From positions 4,933,727 through 4,997,726 of the forward strand of contig JAJEKV010000006.1 in the NCBI GenBank assembly GCA_021234155.1: a DNA stretch of 64,000 bases, read 5' to 3'. Position 1 is the stretch's first letter. Every line of letters begins with the position of its first letter. A program made the position numbers and the translations under genes. This DNA is from Isoetes taiwanensis (lineage: Eukaryota; Streptophyta; Lycopodiopsida; Isoetales; Isoetaceae). The notes under the pieces are model-generated. The model ran no database searches, was not told the origin of the DNA, and saw only the letters and a list, made by a program, of their open reading frames with translations. This document shows, in pieces, positions 30,206 through 42,276 of this stretch.

Positions 30206-33200
30206 ATGGCTTTGAAGCAGATAATCTACAGAAGCCCAACATGTTCCCCCTTTGCATTCGACTCTCAGATCCGAGGCCTCACTACAAGGGTCAGCTTCGA
30301 AAGACTTTTAGGGAACCCACGTAATGGGCACAAACAGGTGGATATTGCATTGTTGAAATTGCTGTGTTTGGGTTTCAATTTGCTTACTTAACCCGCTGGC
30401 ATCATAGTTTACAAAAAGTCATCGATGGCAACAGACAATTCAAATGACCCTCACGGCAAAGAGGCCTCCCACAACTCCCATTCCTGCCACAATGCTGGTG
30501 AGCAGTCCCATTAAGAGTGCATGTATTACCTCAATCTTAAGGTTAAAGACCTTTTGCTTTTTGTTTTAAAAATGGAACGATTAAAGAATATGAAATCTAC
30601 ACACCAGCTCGACATGGGTTATAAGTAAATGATCCAAAGTCATGGCTAATGCTGCTTTCTCTTTGAATCGTTAGTATTGCCATGTCTGTGTAATTGAGCT
30701 AATTTTTGGTAGTTTGAATCTCTGTTGGCAGGCCTATGATCTCGTGCAAGGACCCCTGGTATATGGCTGATTTTTCAAGTAAGTTTGATGGTTTATATAT
30801 GAGAGTAAAGCATATTGTTTCTTTGTTTTTGGGATAGGTGCGCTGGAGTGAGGCTAGAGATAAATCTTCTCTTGAACCACCTACAGCTGTATTTGTCCAT
30901 GGGATTCTTGGTGGAAGAAGAAACTGGAGTAAGAATAGGATCTGAAGTGCTTTGTATTTGCATTGACTATATGAACTTTGTCTCTCTCATTCGGTCGAAT
31001 AACTGCTCTAGAAGAAATAGTGCCTGTCCATTCTGTACTTACTGCAGTTCACAAAATGTTGGTTTATTTCTTATTAGAAAAATTTGAAACCAGAAAGTTT
31101 AATCTATTGCAGCAAGCTTCACAAAACGCATGGTGGATGAATTTCCTTCATGGCAGGTATGGGCACATTAAATTCAACTTAGGGTATTGAGGCATGAGCA
31201 TCATGAAGATGAAGCTACAGTTGTGTTACTCTAATTTCACGAGAAATGTTGATTTTGGCATCTTATAAGCTTTCCTGTTTTTTCCTAGTTCCTTCTGGTA
31301 GATCTTCGTTGCCACGGTGACTCTACTTCCATGACTGGTCCTCACACTGTTCAATCTGCAGCTAAAGATGTACTACAATTAGTAGGTTCATCTTCTAATC
31401 CTTATTTTGATTTCTAAAAGAAATTCATTCAAAAAGTGTATTGAAAGGATTGTAAGGCTTTGATGATGTGTGCCACGCCACCTAGTACCTCTATGTTATC
31501 TCGCTTCTCATATATATCCAATATCTACAAACACATTAAGCGAAGACTATCTGTGACATCATTTTTGCCAGACAGAACACCGGAAAATCAAACAGCTGGT
31601 TAGAAATATCAGAGCACCTGGATTTTATAATATGCTAATGGCAATTGTTAAGCTCGAGTCCTGCATTTTCCATCCACTGTATTGAGCAATTGTTGACTTA
31701 CGTTACTAATTTCTGAGGTTACTTCATTGATATTTTATAGCTTGGAAAGCTTAAGTTGACTCCCCGAATCCTTGTGGGTCACAGTTTTGGTGGCAAAGGC
31801 AAGTGCATTAGTTTTTTCTGTGGCATTCATAGAAATGATGTCCTTTCGAATCTAAGTTGGATTTTTTCCTATTACAGTTGTGCTTAGCATGGTTGATCAA
31901 GCTCCCAAACCTTTGGCTCGTCCAGTACAAGTAAGATTTACCCATTGGTTTTGTTGGATGGTACTAAGTTAGGGATGTCCTAAGGAGTCGATTATATAAC
32001 GTACTGTTTTGGACATTTTTGACTTACTGTAAACGGATCCATGTATGCTTGTTTGAACGTTTTCAATATTTGGTGGAAGTCCATTTATAAGTAGAATATT
32101 GAAGTTCTTGTTCTTCAAGAATGTCCTTACTTAGGAGTCATCTGGTTATGGTTCTTTTATCTACTTGGATTTGCTAACATACTTACTCTGGACTAATTCG
32201 ACCCAACTCTTAGGTCTGGTCACTTGATGCAACGCCTGGAAAGGTCCGATCAGGAGGAGATGGAGAAGACCATCCTGCGGAACTTATAGCTGCATTGCGA
32301 GAAATGCCACATCAGGTACATCTACAATTTGCAGAACTCGTAGGCTGGTTTTTTAAATTCTCATTCTTATCAGGCAGATCTACTTTTACCTGAAACATTG
32401 ATGGTTTTATAAGATTTTGCCTATGGATTCACGTTTTCTTTCTTTCTTATCTCAAATTTCTACTAAAACTATTGGTATAGGTGTAGTTACCCCTCAATAA
32501 TCTACAGTCAGTCGTTACCATGTCTCCTATCCTAATTGTTTAGCTGGCATGGAAGATGGGTATCATTTTATTCATTTCACAATAGTCTTTGTGGGGATGC
32601 GAAGGCTATAAGTATACGAAACTAATTCCTGTCAATGGATGCATTTTTCTACAGGTCCCTTCCAGAAAATATGTAGCAGATGAACTTCTGAGAAAAAAAT
32701 TCTCAGTAAACATAGCACAGGTATTGCAAAAAGATGATGTTTTACTGATGGTAATCTAACTAACTTGCCCTTTTTTGTACATAGTGGATGACGACTAATT
32801 TGCGTTCCAGCAAGGAGTCTGGTGGTCTTTCATGGGTGTTCCATCTTGATGGAATTGCTTCAATGTACAAGTCTTACGAGGAGACAAACTTATGGTCATT
32901 ATTAATCCTGGTGATAAGAGACGTTTTTTTTTGTTCTTCCTTCCTTTTTGACGTTTTAAATGCAGGCCTCTGGTTGAAAATGTTCCTCAAGGAGTTCATA
33001 TAAATTTTCTGAGGGCGGAAAGGAGTTTGCACCGGTGGGCGCATGAAGATATTCATAGAATTCATGAGGCAGAACTTGTTGCTTCAGATGACGGTGCAGG
33101 GGTAGAATTGCATGTGTTGGAAGACGCAGGTCATTGGGTAAGTCAAACTTCCCATTGTACAGGCTTTTTGGTGTTTAGGATACTTGATCTTATTTTTATT

Positions 33201-33275
33201 CTGCAGGTGCATACAGATAACCCTGATGGTCTTTTTAAAATTTTGTTGCCATCATTCTTGGGGCAATTCAGTTAA
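30206..33275 (+). CDS. ABHD11-like alpha/beta hydrolase, about 12 exons
   Basis: Eleven coding exons join in phase: 30732-30758, 30838-30928, 31113-31156, 31289-31381, 31741-31798, 31878-31930, 32214-32315, 32655-32720, 32785-32894, 32966-33137 and 33207-33275 (stop TAA). They give 294 residues. Visible are an oxyanion-hole HGILGG, the FLLVDLRCHGDS strand, the nucleophile elbow VGHSFGGK (Ser in GHSFG) and the catalytic His in DAGHWVH. A likely first exon, 30206-30337 (MALKQIIYRSPTC..., basic and organelle-presequence-like), joins in phase 0, giving about 338 residues, but it is less certain. One intron (31799-31877) has a GC donor. Family members are serine hydrolases of mitochondria or plastids; the substrate here is unknown. 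The gene starts right beside tRNA unit 4. Confidence 0.85.
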
Positions 33276-33700
33276 TTGAAGAAGGCAAAACAGTAACCAT
33301 TCAGCTTTTAGACAGGAAAGCGCTGTGGCAAGATAAACAAGGAAGCATAATTCCAAAGAAACTCTTTTGTTGCTTTCAGCCTATTCACGGGGGATTCTAC
33401 AATAATAAACTGCCCAATATATTCATTTCCTTTACACATCAAGCAAAAGACAATATTTGAAGATCATTCTCAATATCCTTTATGGTTCCTAACATGATAA
33501 TCACCATAAAGAAACATATGTACGTAAATTATTTTCTTTGAATTCAAGATCATTCAAATGTTAAGCATCCTCCATTAGTTACCTCTTTGTGGAATTTTTT
33601 GCGGATGTTTAGTTGTGGAACTCCCTAAGTGACTTGGGAACATTTTGTATTACCATCTAGGGGAGGGTGTCCATTGGCTATTGGCTATGCACTTAAGCAC
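33276..33700. other. 3' flank of the hydrolase gene
   Basis: Probable 3' UTR and intergenic DNA. No further coding sequence is seen. Confidence 0.5.
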
Positions 33701-33715
33701 ATAAACGAATATGCA

Positions 33716-34550
33716 ACCATATAATCATCTCAATGGCTATCCATGCCACATGGTGCCCCCGGGAATGGTCTACATATGTCAATTGCTAATTCGGCCACAT
33801 ATGTCAATTGCCAATTCTGCATCTAACACTTGAACTTATGAGATGTCAAAATAGTCGGGGTGCTGCTACCACCAAGACTGAGCAGCTGCCTCCATAGGAG
33901 ATCAGGGTGGCCATTCAAGGCTACAATTGTGCTAATGCAACAAACTTAGCAAATGAATTAAACACAATCACAACAATCCTTAAAATATCAATTTGCCTTT
34001 AAAGTTAGGAATTCATACAACAAACTTTGAAAAGTATCAATGTGCATTGAAGTTAAAAACATTGTCTTAAATTCCTATAATCGACTTAAAATATTAAGAA
34101 AACATAAAAGACAAAGATTGTATTTGCTATTGGTCGCCATATAACCATCTCAATGGCTATCCATGCCACATTGTGATGGTTATCCATGCCACATGGTAGG
34201 ATGCCCACTGGGACGATCTATATGGTAAGTCATGTCAATTGCCAATTCGACATCTAACACTTGAACTTATGAGATGTCAAACTAGTCGGGGTACTATCAC
34301 CAAGATTGAGGAGCAGCCCCCATAGAAGATCAGGGTGGCCACTCAAGGCTGCAATTGTGCTAATGCAATAAACTTAGCAAATAAATTAAGAATAATCATA
34401 ACAATCCGTAAAATCATCAATTTGTCGTCAAAACGTTGTTAGAAATTCATACAAAGTATCAACATGCCTTGAAGTTATAAACATTGTCTTAAGTTTCTAT
34501 AATCGGCTTAAATAAGAACATGAAAGAAAAAGGTTGTATTTGCTACTGGA
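33716..34550 (+). repeat. 420-bp tandem duplication
   Basis: Two copies (about 33716-34136 and 34137-34550) share ATCTCAATGGCTATCCATGC, CATCTAACACTTGAACTTAT, GGAGCAGC or GAGCAGCTGCC, and AATTGTGCTAATGCAA. The copies are perhaps 85-90% alike with small indels. No coding potential. Confidence 0.8.
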
Positions 34551-35790
34551 TGTATCTAGAACTGACGCACACAATGCATTATCATAACATGTAATAACCT
34601 GGAGTTTGAAATCTAGCAAGCACACAACTGCATTATCATAACCTGTAATAACTTGGAGTTTGAAGGAATTTTAATGTACTGATTGAAAGATACTTACAAT
34701 AGGTTAAATAGATATGTTACTAGAAAAAATGCCCAGGCCCCAGCATTGCTAGGCATTCTGTCGGGCATAGATTAATAAGGATTTAATATTATATTGTTTT
34801 AATTTGTAGAGGCATTGTAGAAGTAGGCTTACTAATTTGATTGTAGATGTCAATGCAGGAGTTATAGGTTTTAAATATTAAGTGCACTCTATTTTTGCAT
34901 TCTTTTACAATCTTAGTCTGACTATAAATTCGAAATTGACAGGAATGTTATACTCTTCTTGGTCTCCGTGGACGATGATGTGTATGTGGACTGGAGGGAC
35001 TATGGGAGCAACCTTAAACCTGTAGCTTGGAGTCTTTTTGGTGGAGAAACGATGGGAAGAGATCGCTTGCATCAAAGAGGTGTGGAAATAGTTAATCGAC
35101 ATAGCCAAAGGATACTGTTTGGAATTCTCTTAATTTTGAATTGACGCTCTCGCTCTTTGCTCTTGATTTCTTTCTGGAAATATAGAACCATAGATCTTCT
35201 TACAAAGAATTGCCCAAGCTCAAACCTTGGCAATGATGTGAAGGTTTGGACCATGCAATGGTCCATGAAGTGGTTTCCATGTGAATAAGAGCATAGCATT
35301 TTCACTTACAGTCCTTGTAGGATTGTCCATTTTAGCATATGCCTTAAATCTTGCTATGATTCATGCAAAACTAATGTAGATTTGTATTTTTAAGTACATT
35401 ATACAAATATTAAGAGCTTTTTTGTCCCTCAATATATTTAGAGGCGATCTTGATGAATCTACATCCTCTATTTCTTACAGTAGAAAATGCAAAAGAATAC
35501 CCCTACTGAGTATAGACTTCAACCATTGTGTTCTAGAACATTCCTTGTAAACATTTATTTATATTGTTCAGTCCAAAAGCAAGCATCTTGCTCAGGCTAT
35601 TATACAACATTACATGAGGAAGCATTACATGAGGATATACTGTGAGCTCTAAAAAGCTGGTCAACTTCCCTGAAGAGATGATGTTGCGCACACCTTGAAC
35701 TTGTTCCATTTCAAGAAATAACATCCTTGGACAACATTTTTGTGAAATTGGTGCTTCATATTGTATAGTCTATTGAAGATTTCAACCATT
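34551..35790. other. Intergenic, small duplication only
   Basis: A 57-bp direct duplication (TGCATTATCATAAC.TGTAAT) lies at 34570-34672. Short frames on both strands around 34905-35305 overlap each other and show no domain. Nothing else is recognised. Confidence 0.5.
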
Positions 35791-35799
35791 ATCATGCTA

Positions 35800-38220
35800 A
35801 GCCACCACTATCCCCACTTCTTCTGCCGCCACTGACTCTCCAGCTGTAGCCCTTGCCAACAAATAGGAATTGTGACTCCGCATGATCTCCTGGAATTGTC
35901 GGGCTTCCCATGGTAGAAGGGAGATAGTCTCAACTCGATTGCCGCAGACGTGGATCTCATTTTTGTCATGGAAACATGGGAGCATACAGGACACAGGATA
36001 CCTGACTTGCCAGGATACCAGCGCTACTCAATCTTCAATGATTGCACAGGAAAGCAAGGGTATGGGGTTGCCTGCTACTACTACCGGACGACCTTGGCAT
36101 AATCAATCTCCTTGTTCAAGACAGACAAGCACAATCGACACCTGTGGGTGCGTGTGCAAAACTGCAGTAACAGACTTCTCTTTGTGGCAGCCTGCTACTT
36201 TCCACATGCAGAGAGAAACTTCTATCACATCCACTCGGATGTGGATAGGCTGGATCTCTATGTCGATCTATATGATGACATACGGCAGCATAAGCAGTTG
36301 GGCAGTGTCATACTCCTTGGGGACTTCAATGCGCGCACCAGGGTAGAACAACCCATGAGATTTGATCCCTTGACTAATGATGTATTGCAGTTGCGGACAT
36401 CAGATGGGCCATGGACATCAGATGACAATCAGATCATGCACTATGGTAGGCAGTTGCTTTTGCTCTGTGGTATCTTTGACCTGATAATCTGCAATTGACT
36501 GGCACAGCGACCGTCCATCCCCAAGAGCATTTGCAGGCAGGAAAACTAGGGGGGAGGATCTAGTGTGGTGGACTATGTACTGGTGCCTGAGCAGGATATG
36601 CATGTCGTCAAGCACTTCCAGGTGGGAACAACTAATAGGGATGAAGAGATCGACTCAGAAACCTACCGCTTTACTTGAAGCTGGCTTGGTAGGTTGTCGC
36701 CCCCCTCACCAGCGACAACTCCTCACATGCCTCACCAAGCGATTGGATTATGAACATGCCTCTCGGATGCTTGTAGATGACCCGGCAGAAATTTTGCGCA
36801 CTCTACACTAGAGCAAATGAGCCAAAGTTAATTGGATCAGCTGTCCTTAGGGATTTCTTTGCAGAGGTGTTTTGGGATAAGCCGTCTTTGACGAACCTCC
36901 AGGACCACAATCTTCCTATGTAATCAATGGTTTGATGTGGAGTGCAAGGAATACACATGCTGGCTTCGCCAGGTCACAGACCCTGCTTTACGCCCATATG
37001 CAGTCAGACAATACCGCATCTTCCTTAAAGCTAAGAAAGCCAGATACATCACAATGCATCAAAGGGAAATGTTCTACTTCCTAGAACGTCACCTCAAGAC
37101 CTTCTGGCGAAGGGTTCTCGGAAAGCCAGTACAGCCCACAGGGAACATTACTCCCAAGCAGTGAACTTGCAGTAGCTATACGAACCTCAGGGTGCACAGG
37201 CAGCATTATCCCTGCAAGAAGGCCCAGTGCTGGAAATCACAGAGTCGGACGTGGACCAAGGCTTACAGCATCTTGCCAATGGGAAAGCGCCAGACCTGGA
37301 TGGTATCAAGCAGAATTGCTTAAGTGGGTCCATAGTATCAGTGCTAATCACCTTGTTCAACAAGGCATTACAGGAAGGCTTCCCACTGCAATGGACCAAT
37401 AGCAGAGTTGTTCCCATCTATAAGGCAGGTGACCCGCACTGCCCAGCTAATTACTGAACAATCATGGTCAGTTCGGTGTTTGCAAAACTTCTCGCTGGAA
37501 TTCTTGAGCAGCAGTTGACGGGTTGGGTAGAGGCAGCAAAGGTGGAGGCCCTCACCCAGGCAGGATTCAGACCCTGACACTCAGCCATTGACCATATCTT
37601 CACATTGCAGACTCTACAGTGGGAATTGCCGGCAGGATCTATATTGTTGCTTCGTGGATTTTGCGAAGACGTTTGACACCGTGCCTCGGGAAAAACTATA
37701 GACAAGATTGTGACAGCTGGAGATTCCAGTAGATTTTCGGAATGCGGTGTACATGTTATATGAGAGATGCTCGAGCCAGTTGCAACCGACAAGCCAACCA
37801 TTTGATAGTAGTATCGGGGTTCTTCGGGATCTCCTCTCTCCCAGGCTTTACATTGATCAGTTGGAGAGTTGGCTTGCTGATAATGGGGGCGACGGAGCTC
37901 ACCTTCTGCATCAAATCATCAGGCAGTTAATATATGCTGATGATGTGGACCTCCTAGCTTACACATCAGCAGACTAGCAATGCCATCTCGATACCCCGGA
38001 CACATTCTGCCAAGCGACTGATATACGTGTCAACATGGCCAAGACTAAGGTGGTCTTCATATCATTCTCACGTCGGCCGAGGATCCCCTCCTCCTGTTAC
38101 TGAGGGCAGAATGTGGAAGTGGCACCCACATACAAATATTTGGGAGTGGAGTTTCTTTCTACTATGCATTGGGACACATCCATACGGCTACGGGTGACGG
38201 CAGGCTGGAAGGCACTATAT
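35800..38220 (+). mobile_element. LINE-B part 1 (endonuclease and reverse transcriptase, decayed)
   Basis: Plus-strand LINE remains with many stops and frameshifts. The endonuclease spans about 35880-36700: MISWNC, then ETWE, then AACYFPHAERNFYH and SVILLGDFNART. A linker follows (36937-37164, YRIFLKAKKARYITMHQ). The RT spans 37227-38220: HLANGKAPDLDGIK, NSRVVPIYKAGD, FVDFAKTFDTVPRE, the catalytic box LIYADDVDLLAY and VAPTYKYLGVEF. It breaks at GWKALY where LINE-C is inserted and resumes at 41899. The same family as LINE-D. Confidence 0.85.
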
Positions 38221-38330
<110 letters not shown>

Positions 38331-38900
38331 GTGTCTAGCTCACGTAGGGCCTCGAGAGACCATGGAGCCTGAAAACTTTTACAACTTCAACAATAGAGAA
38401 CGATATGCATCTACCGCTCTCATGTATAAACTCAAACGCATAGGTGATAGTGCTAATAGTGAATGAAAATCAACCACTTGAATGTTGAAATGTTCCCTGA
38501 TATGGTGATATGCCGTGCATTGTATAAATGTATGGTACTCATCCTCGATTTGACTTTCTTCGCATACCTTGCAAATACGATCCTCGACAGGGATTTTAGA
38601 CCATCGGCCAGTCTCAATTGCAAGTCTATGTGAGCCTGTTCTGTACCTGGCAATAATCTGTTTATATCCTCGTGGGATGTCTGCATTCAAATAGGTTTGG
38701 CTCCCATATTCAAATTGTCATTTCACATTGGCCCTGTAATACATCATCTTTTTTCCTGGAACTTCCCATAAGTGTTCTACTGCAAGTTTCTCCAGCAATT
38801 CTCACGCATCCGACTTATTACTCGGCCAATTGGCATCAACCACACCCCATCTGATTGCCCATTCCCGGATGTCTTTCATCCATCTTGAAGTTTCTGAGCT
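38331..38900 (-). mobile_element. LINE-C part 2 (C-terminal end)
   Basis: From 38900 the minus strand reads WMKDIREWAIRWGVVDANW, then, with two stops and apparent frame continuity, IPRGYKQIIARYRTGSHRLA, the Cys/His knuckle CKVC..SQIEDEYHTFIQC, and a C-terminus RSLLLKL just before the short 3' UTR and TAA tail. It continues LINE-C part 1 exactly, once the LTR and one GAGCT copy at 38896-40494 are removed. Confidence 0.85.
38896..38900 (+). other. Target-site duplication GAGCT, left copy
   Basis: Five bases directly left of the solo LTR. The same five bases follow it at 40490-40494. Confidence 0.85.
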
Positions 38901-40489
38901 TGTGACGCTCCCTGCTAAATATACGGCACCCGGCCATATACTCGACAGGAAATCCCCCGTCCGGCTCAACAACCGCACAGGCCCTTCGTCTACCCCGCAC
39001 TCGGTGACCCTAGTGCGGGGAGGGGACACGAAGGTGCCTGGCGCGCCCTTCCCCTATGGGCTCCTATAACAGCGGAAGCGATAAATACGTCAGAACTAGC
39101 AATACAATACAACATACTACCTCGAAGGGTAGCTCAACCACATATCCATAGATACAAAGAACATAATCATATGCCATAAAACAGGAGAGCTCCTACCCGT
39201 GGATCCGACACATAAGGTAGTCGACTGACTGGATAGGCCTCAAGATAGAGCAGACCGAGTCATGACAATGGCGGGGCTGGCATAAGACAATGGCTAAGGT
39301 TGACCACTCCATCCGCCCCTCCCGTGCATACTTTGGTGGATGGGCTAGATCAAGGCGTGGCATGACTCTAACCTTCCTGATCACGCAATCCCATGGCATC
39401 ACCCATCGGGACTACTCCAGTTGCATCTCCCTGGTCCGGCCGAGGTAGGAAGGGTTGCATCTCCCCGTCCCGGGTCTAGAGGCTCCGCAGGCGGCTAGAG
39501 AATCGTGGCGACACCGCGATTCGCACTACCAGAACCCCCAAAACAAGAGCCAAGGCGACACTTGCAACTCTTGAGAGGCAGGGCGGCACCATTGCCTCAG
39601 GAGGTGTCGGACCCATGCTCGGCCCACACGAAGTGACCGACCATAAGCCTAGCCCACTATGGGATCCCCCGTAGCCCCCCACTCGGCAGGGATCCTCCCT
39701 CCATCTTGCCTCTAGCCCCGTTGTGTAGTGCTGAGTCACATCATAGCTTCCATAGCCCGGTGGGTTCCTATGCACAGGCCGCAACTAATAGGAACTAAGG
39801 GATCTACACTAGGAGCATACTACATATGGCCCTAGGTCTCTACCCCCCTTCCCAATACAAGAGGAGCAACATGATCAACCAAACATCACATACATCACAT
39901 CATGATCAATATCATATGAACATCTTAACCTAATCATATCTATCTAACTAACAGTTAGGGTTCCTTGATTAGGGTTCAAGATGTTCAACAAAGGTTCTAG
40001 GGTGGCTCTACTCTAGACACGAAATACTAACCCCTCGGGAGTGCTAACTCCAAATGAACTACCAAGAGCACTACTCTACATACCTCCTCCAGAAGCGCTT
40101 CCTCCCATCCCTGGCGTCTCCATGCTCCTTGCTGTGGGTCGAAGGCTTGCTCTATCTACGATCATACACACCTTCCAGGGGCTGCTGCTCCAGACTAGGC
40201 TATGATGAACGATGCTCGAAACGGGGTTTCGGGCACGTAGATGAGAGTTCAGGTGCTAGGTTCAGGGAAAAGGGTCTAGGGTTAGGGTTAGAGCCAATAT
40301 AGGTGTGGGTCCACATGGGATGCCACGTGGCACCACTAGGATGAGGCCGTGTGGCAGTTGCCCAATAGGATAAGGCCATGTGGAAATGGGCCTTATCTTA
40401 AGGTTATCTAAGTTAAACAATTAACTTAGATATGGTGACGGGTCCAAGAATGTACGTATTTATGGCGTATATTCCCCTGGAACGTCACA
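38901..40489. mobile_element. Solo LTR, 1,589 bp
   Basis: The segment begins TGTGACGCTCCCTG, ends GGAACGTCACA, and is flanked by GAGCT on both sides. Its ends and several internal blocks (for example GGCTCCTA.....GCGGAAGCG, and the paired CCGGCCATATAC) match the LTRs at 42277 and 50836, but overall it is clearly diverged. A single LTR with intact target duplication indicates loss of the interior by LTR-LTR recombination. Short open frames within it are incidental. Confidence 0.9.
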
Positions 40490-40494
40490 GAGCT
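40490..40494 (+). other. Target-site duplication GAGCT, right copy
   Basis: Matches 38896-38900. LINE-C resumes immediately to the right. Confidence 0.85.
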
Positions 40495-41898
40495 CAACAT
40501 GGCCTGATAAGATATCCGATCTGTTGGCTGCCCCTGTACCCTGTTGATAAAATTGATCGCCTGAAAAAGTGCTTCCAATTCCATTGGAAAAGGCCAGCCT
40601 CGGCAAGCATGATTGCATAGGGGATCTGAGGCTTTATACCTAATTCCTCGCAGAGAAAGGTCTTCTGAATGGATTCGACCTGCTGCCATAACTTGGAAGA
40701 TATGCCGGGCCCCCATATGGCCGCACCATACAGCAAGATGGTTTGGACTAAAGTTTTAAATAGTACCTTTTTTGAGTCCCCAATCTGTAAGAGAAGCTCT
40801 GCTGCATTTTGAAAGCATGTTGTACAACACCGCCTTGCTTCCTGTGACCCTGCGTTTGATGCATTCTTTCCAATTGTATTTGAATGAAAAATCAATCTCC
40901 AAGTATTTAAAGCACTCGACCATCTCTAACTCCATCCCATTGTATTTGAAAATCGGCCTATCTCTGGTGCCAAATACCATTATCTTTGACTTAGCCACAT
41001 TAACTGTCATCTATTTTTCCATGCAAAAAGACTCCAGGCATTGCAAATGCTTTTGTAGGATGTGCTCTTTATTCGCCACTAACACCACATCATCTGCGTA
41101 TAGAAGTAATTGCACAATGTATGTACCTATTCTCGATCCAGTCAGAGACCGCTCCTTCAGCCAGTCTTCAAGCTCATCTATAAAGATGCCAAATAGCGTA
41201 GGAGACAGCGGGCACCCTGGCGCACTCCAATGGTGCTTTTTATAACTGTGTTAACTTTACATGAAAGTTTAATCAGCACTTCTGCATATAATTGGGAGAT
41301 TGCATCTCTGATTTCCATTGGAACACCAAGCTGTGCCATCCTTTCACCCAGTTTTCCCCTCGGGACTGTATTGAATGCTTTTGCAAAATCGATAAAGGCA
41401 ATGTAAAGTGCAGTATTGGGAGATTTGGCTTTTTCTACAAGCACCCGCAGTGTAAGCGCATGGTCCAGTGTGTTATGATCTTTTCTGAAACCTGCCTGGT
41501 ATACGGAGCGTTTTCCTTCCTCTTCTGCCCAGATGCTCAATTTGTTCTCCAGCAAACTGCCTAGGATCTTTGCAAAAGTGCTGCCAATTAAGATAGTTCT
41601 ATAATTGGTAGCCACTTTCTTGTCTCCAGATTTGTAAATTGGATGGACACGATTTATCCTCCAATTGTCTGGCATCCCTTGCCTGATACACATGTTCAGT
41701 ATTCTTGTGAGGATGGAAATCGTTCTCTGTCCGCCCCATTTGAAAAGTTCCACACAGATGCCATCAGAATCATGCGGTTTGTTGTTTGCCATATTGACCA
41801 GGATATCTTTAACCTCATCCTCTAAAAATAGATCCACGTTTGAGGCCATGATTGGCATGCTATCAGCGCCTTTTTTCTCATAAATATCTTTAACTAAT
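40495..41898 (-). mobile_element. LINE-C part 1 (reverse transcriptase), 5'-truncated
   Basis: On the minus strand from 41898 the order is LVKDIYEKK (truncated start), DEVKDILVNMANNKPHDSDG, INRVHPIYKSGDKKVATNY, an FIDFAKAFNTVPRG box and AISQLYAEVLIKL. After a frameshift near 41220 come LLLYADDVVLVAN, a stop, TVNVAKSKIMVFGTRDRPIF, CFKYLEIDFSFKYNWKECIK and the post-RT region down to FINRVQGQPTDRISYQAMLS. The endonuclease is absent. The right boundary abuts LINE-B sequence at 41899. It is closer to LINE-A than to LINE-B/D. Confidence 0.85.
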
Positions 41899-42276
41899 GC
41901 AATGCAAAACAATAATGATAGAGCAGAGTTGTATGCTTGGGCCCATCAGTCGCACATGTTCAAGGTCTTAGTGGAGCCTGTCCTTTTATACGGGGTTGAA
42001 GTATAGGGCCCAGTAGTGCCCCTCGCTACCTAGAATGACTTGGAGCAGGTGCAGAAAGTCTTCTTGATACAAGAACCAGGGGTTAAGTCCACAGTCCCAT
42101 ATCAAATTCTACTGCAGGAGATGGGTTTCTTGCCTCTTCAGAGGGCGGCCCTTGATCGCCACATTGTCTATTTTCAAAAGGTGGTCAATGTGGATGATGC
42201 TCGTCTCTCTAACCTCGCTTATATCATGGCAATGGGGCAGCGGCGCCTCAAGGCCTGCTGCAGGGAAAAGAGAACT
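41899..42276 (+). mobile_element. LINE-B part 2
   Basis: Resumes the LINE-B reading after the LINE-C insertion: AMQNNNDRAELYAWAHQ, then LVEPVLLYG, then QVQKVFLIQEPGVKSTVPYQ and HIVYFQKVVNVDDARLSNLA. Comparison with LINE-D (ALYAM... then LYAP..) shows that the join to 38220 restores the protein order. It ends at the GAACT target site of the LTR element. Confidence 0.85.
42272..42276 (+). other. Target-site duplication GAACT, left copy
   Basis: Five bases left of the LTR element, repeated at 52498-52502. Confidence 0.9.
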
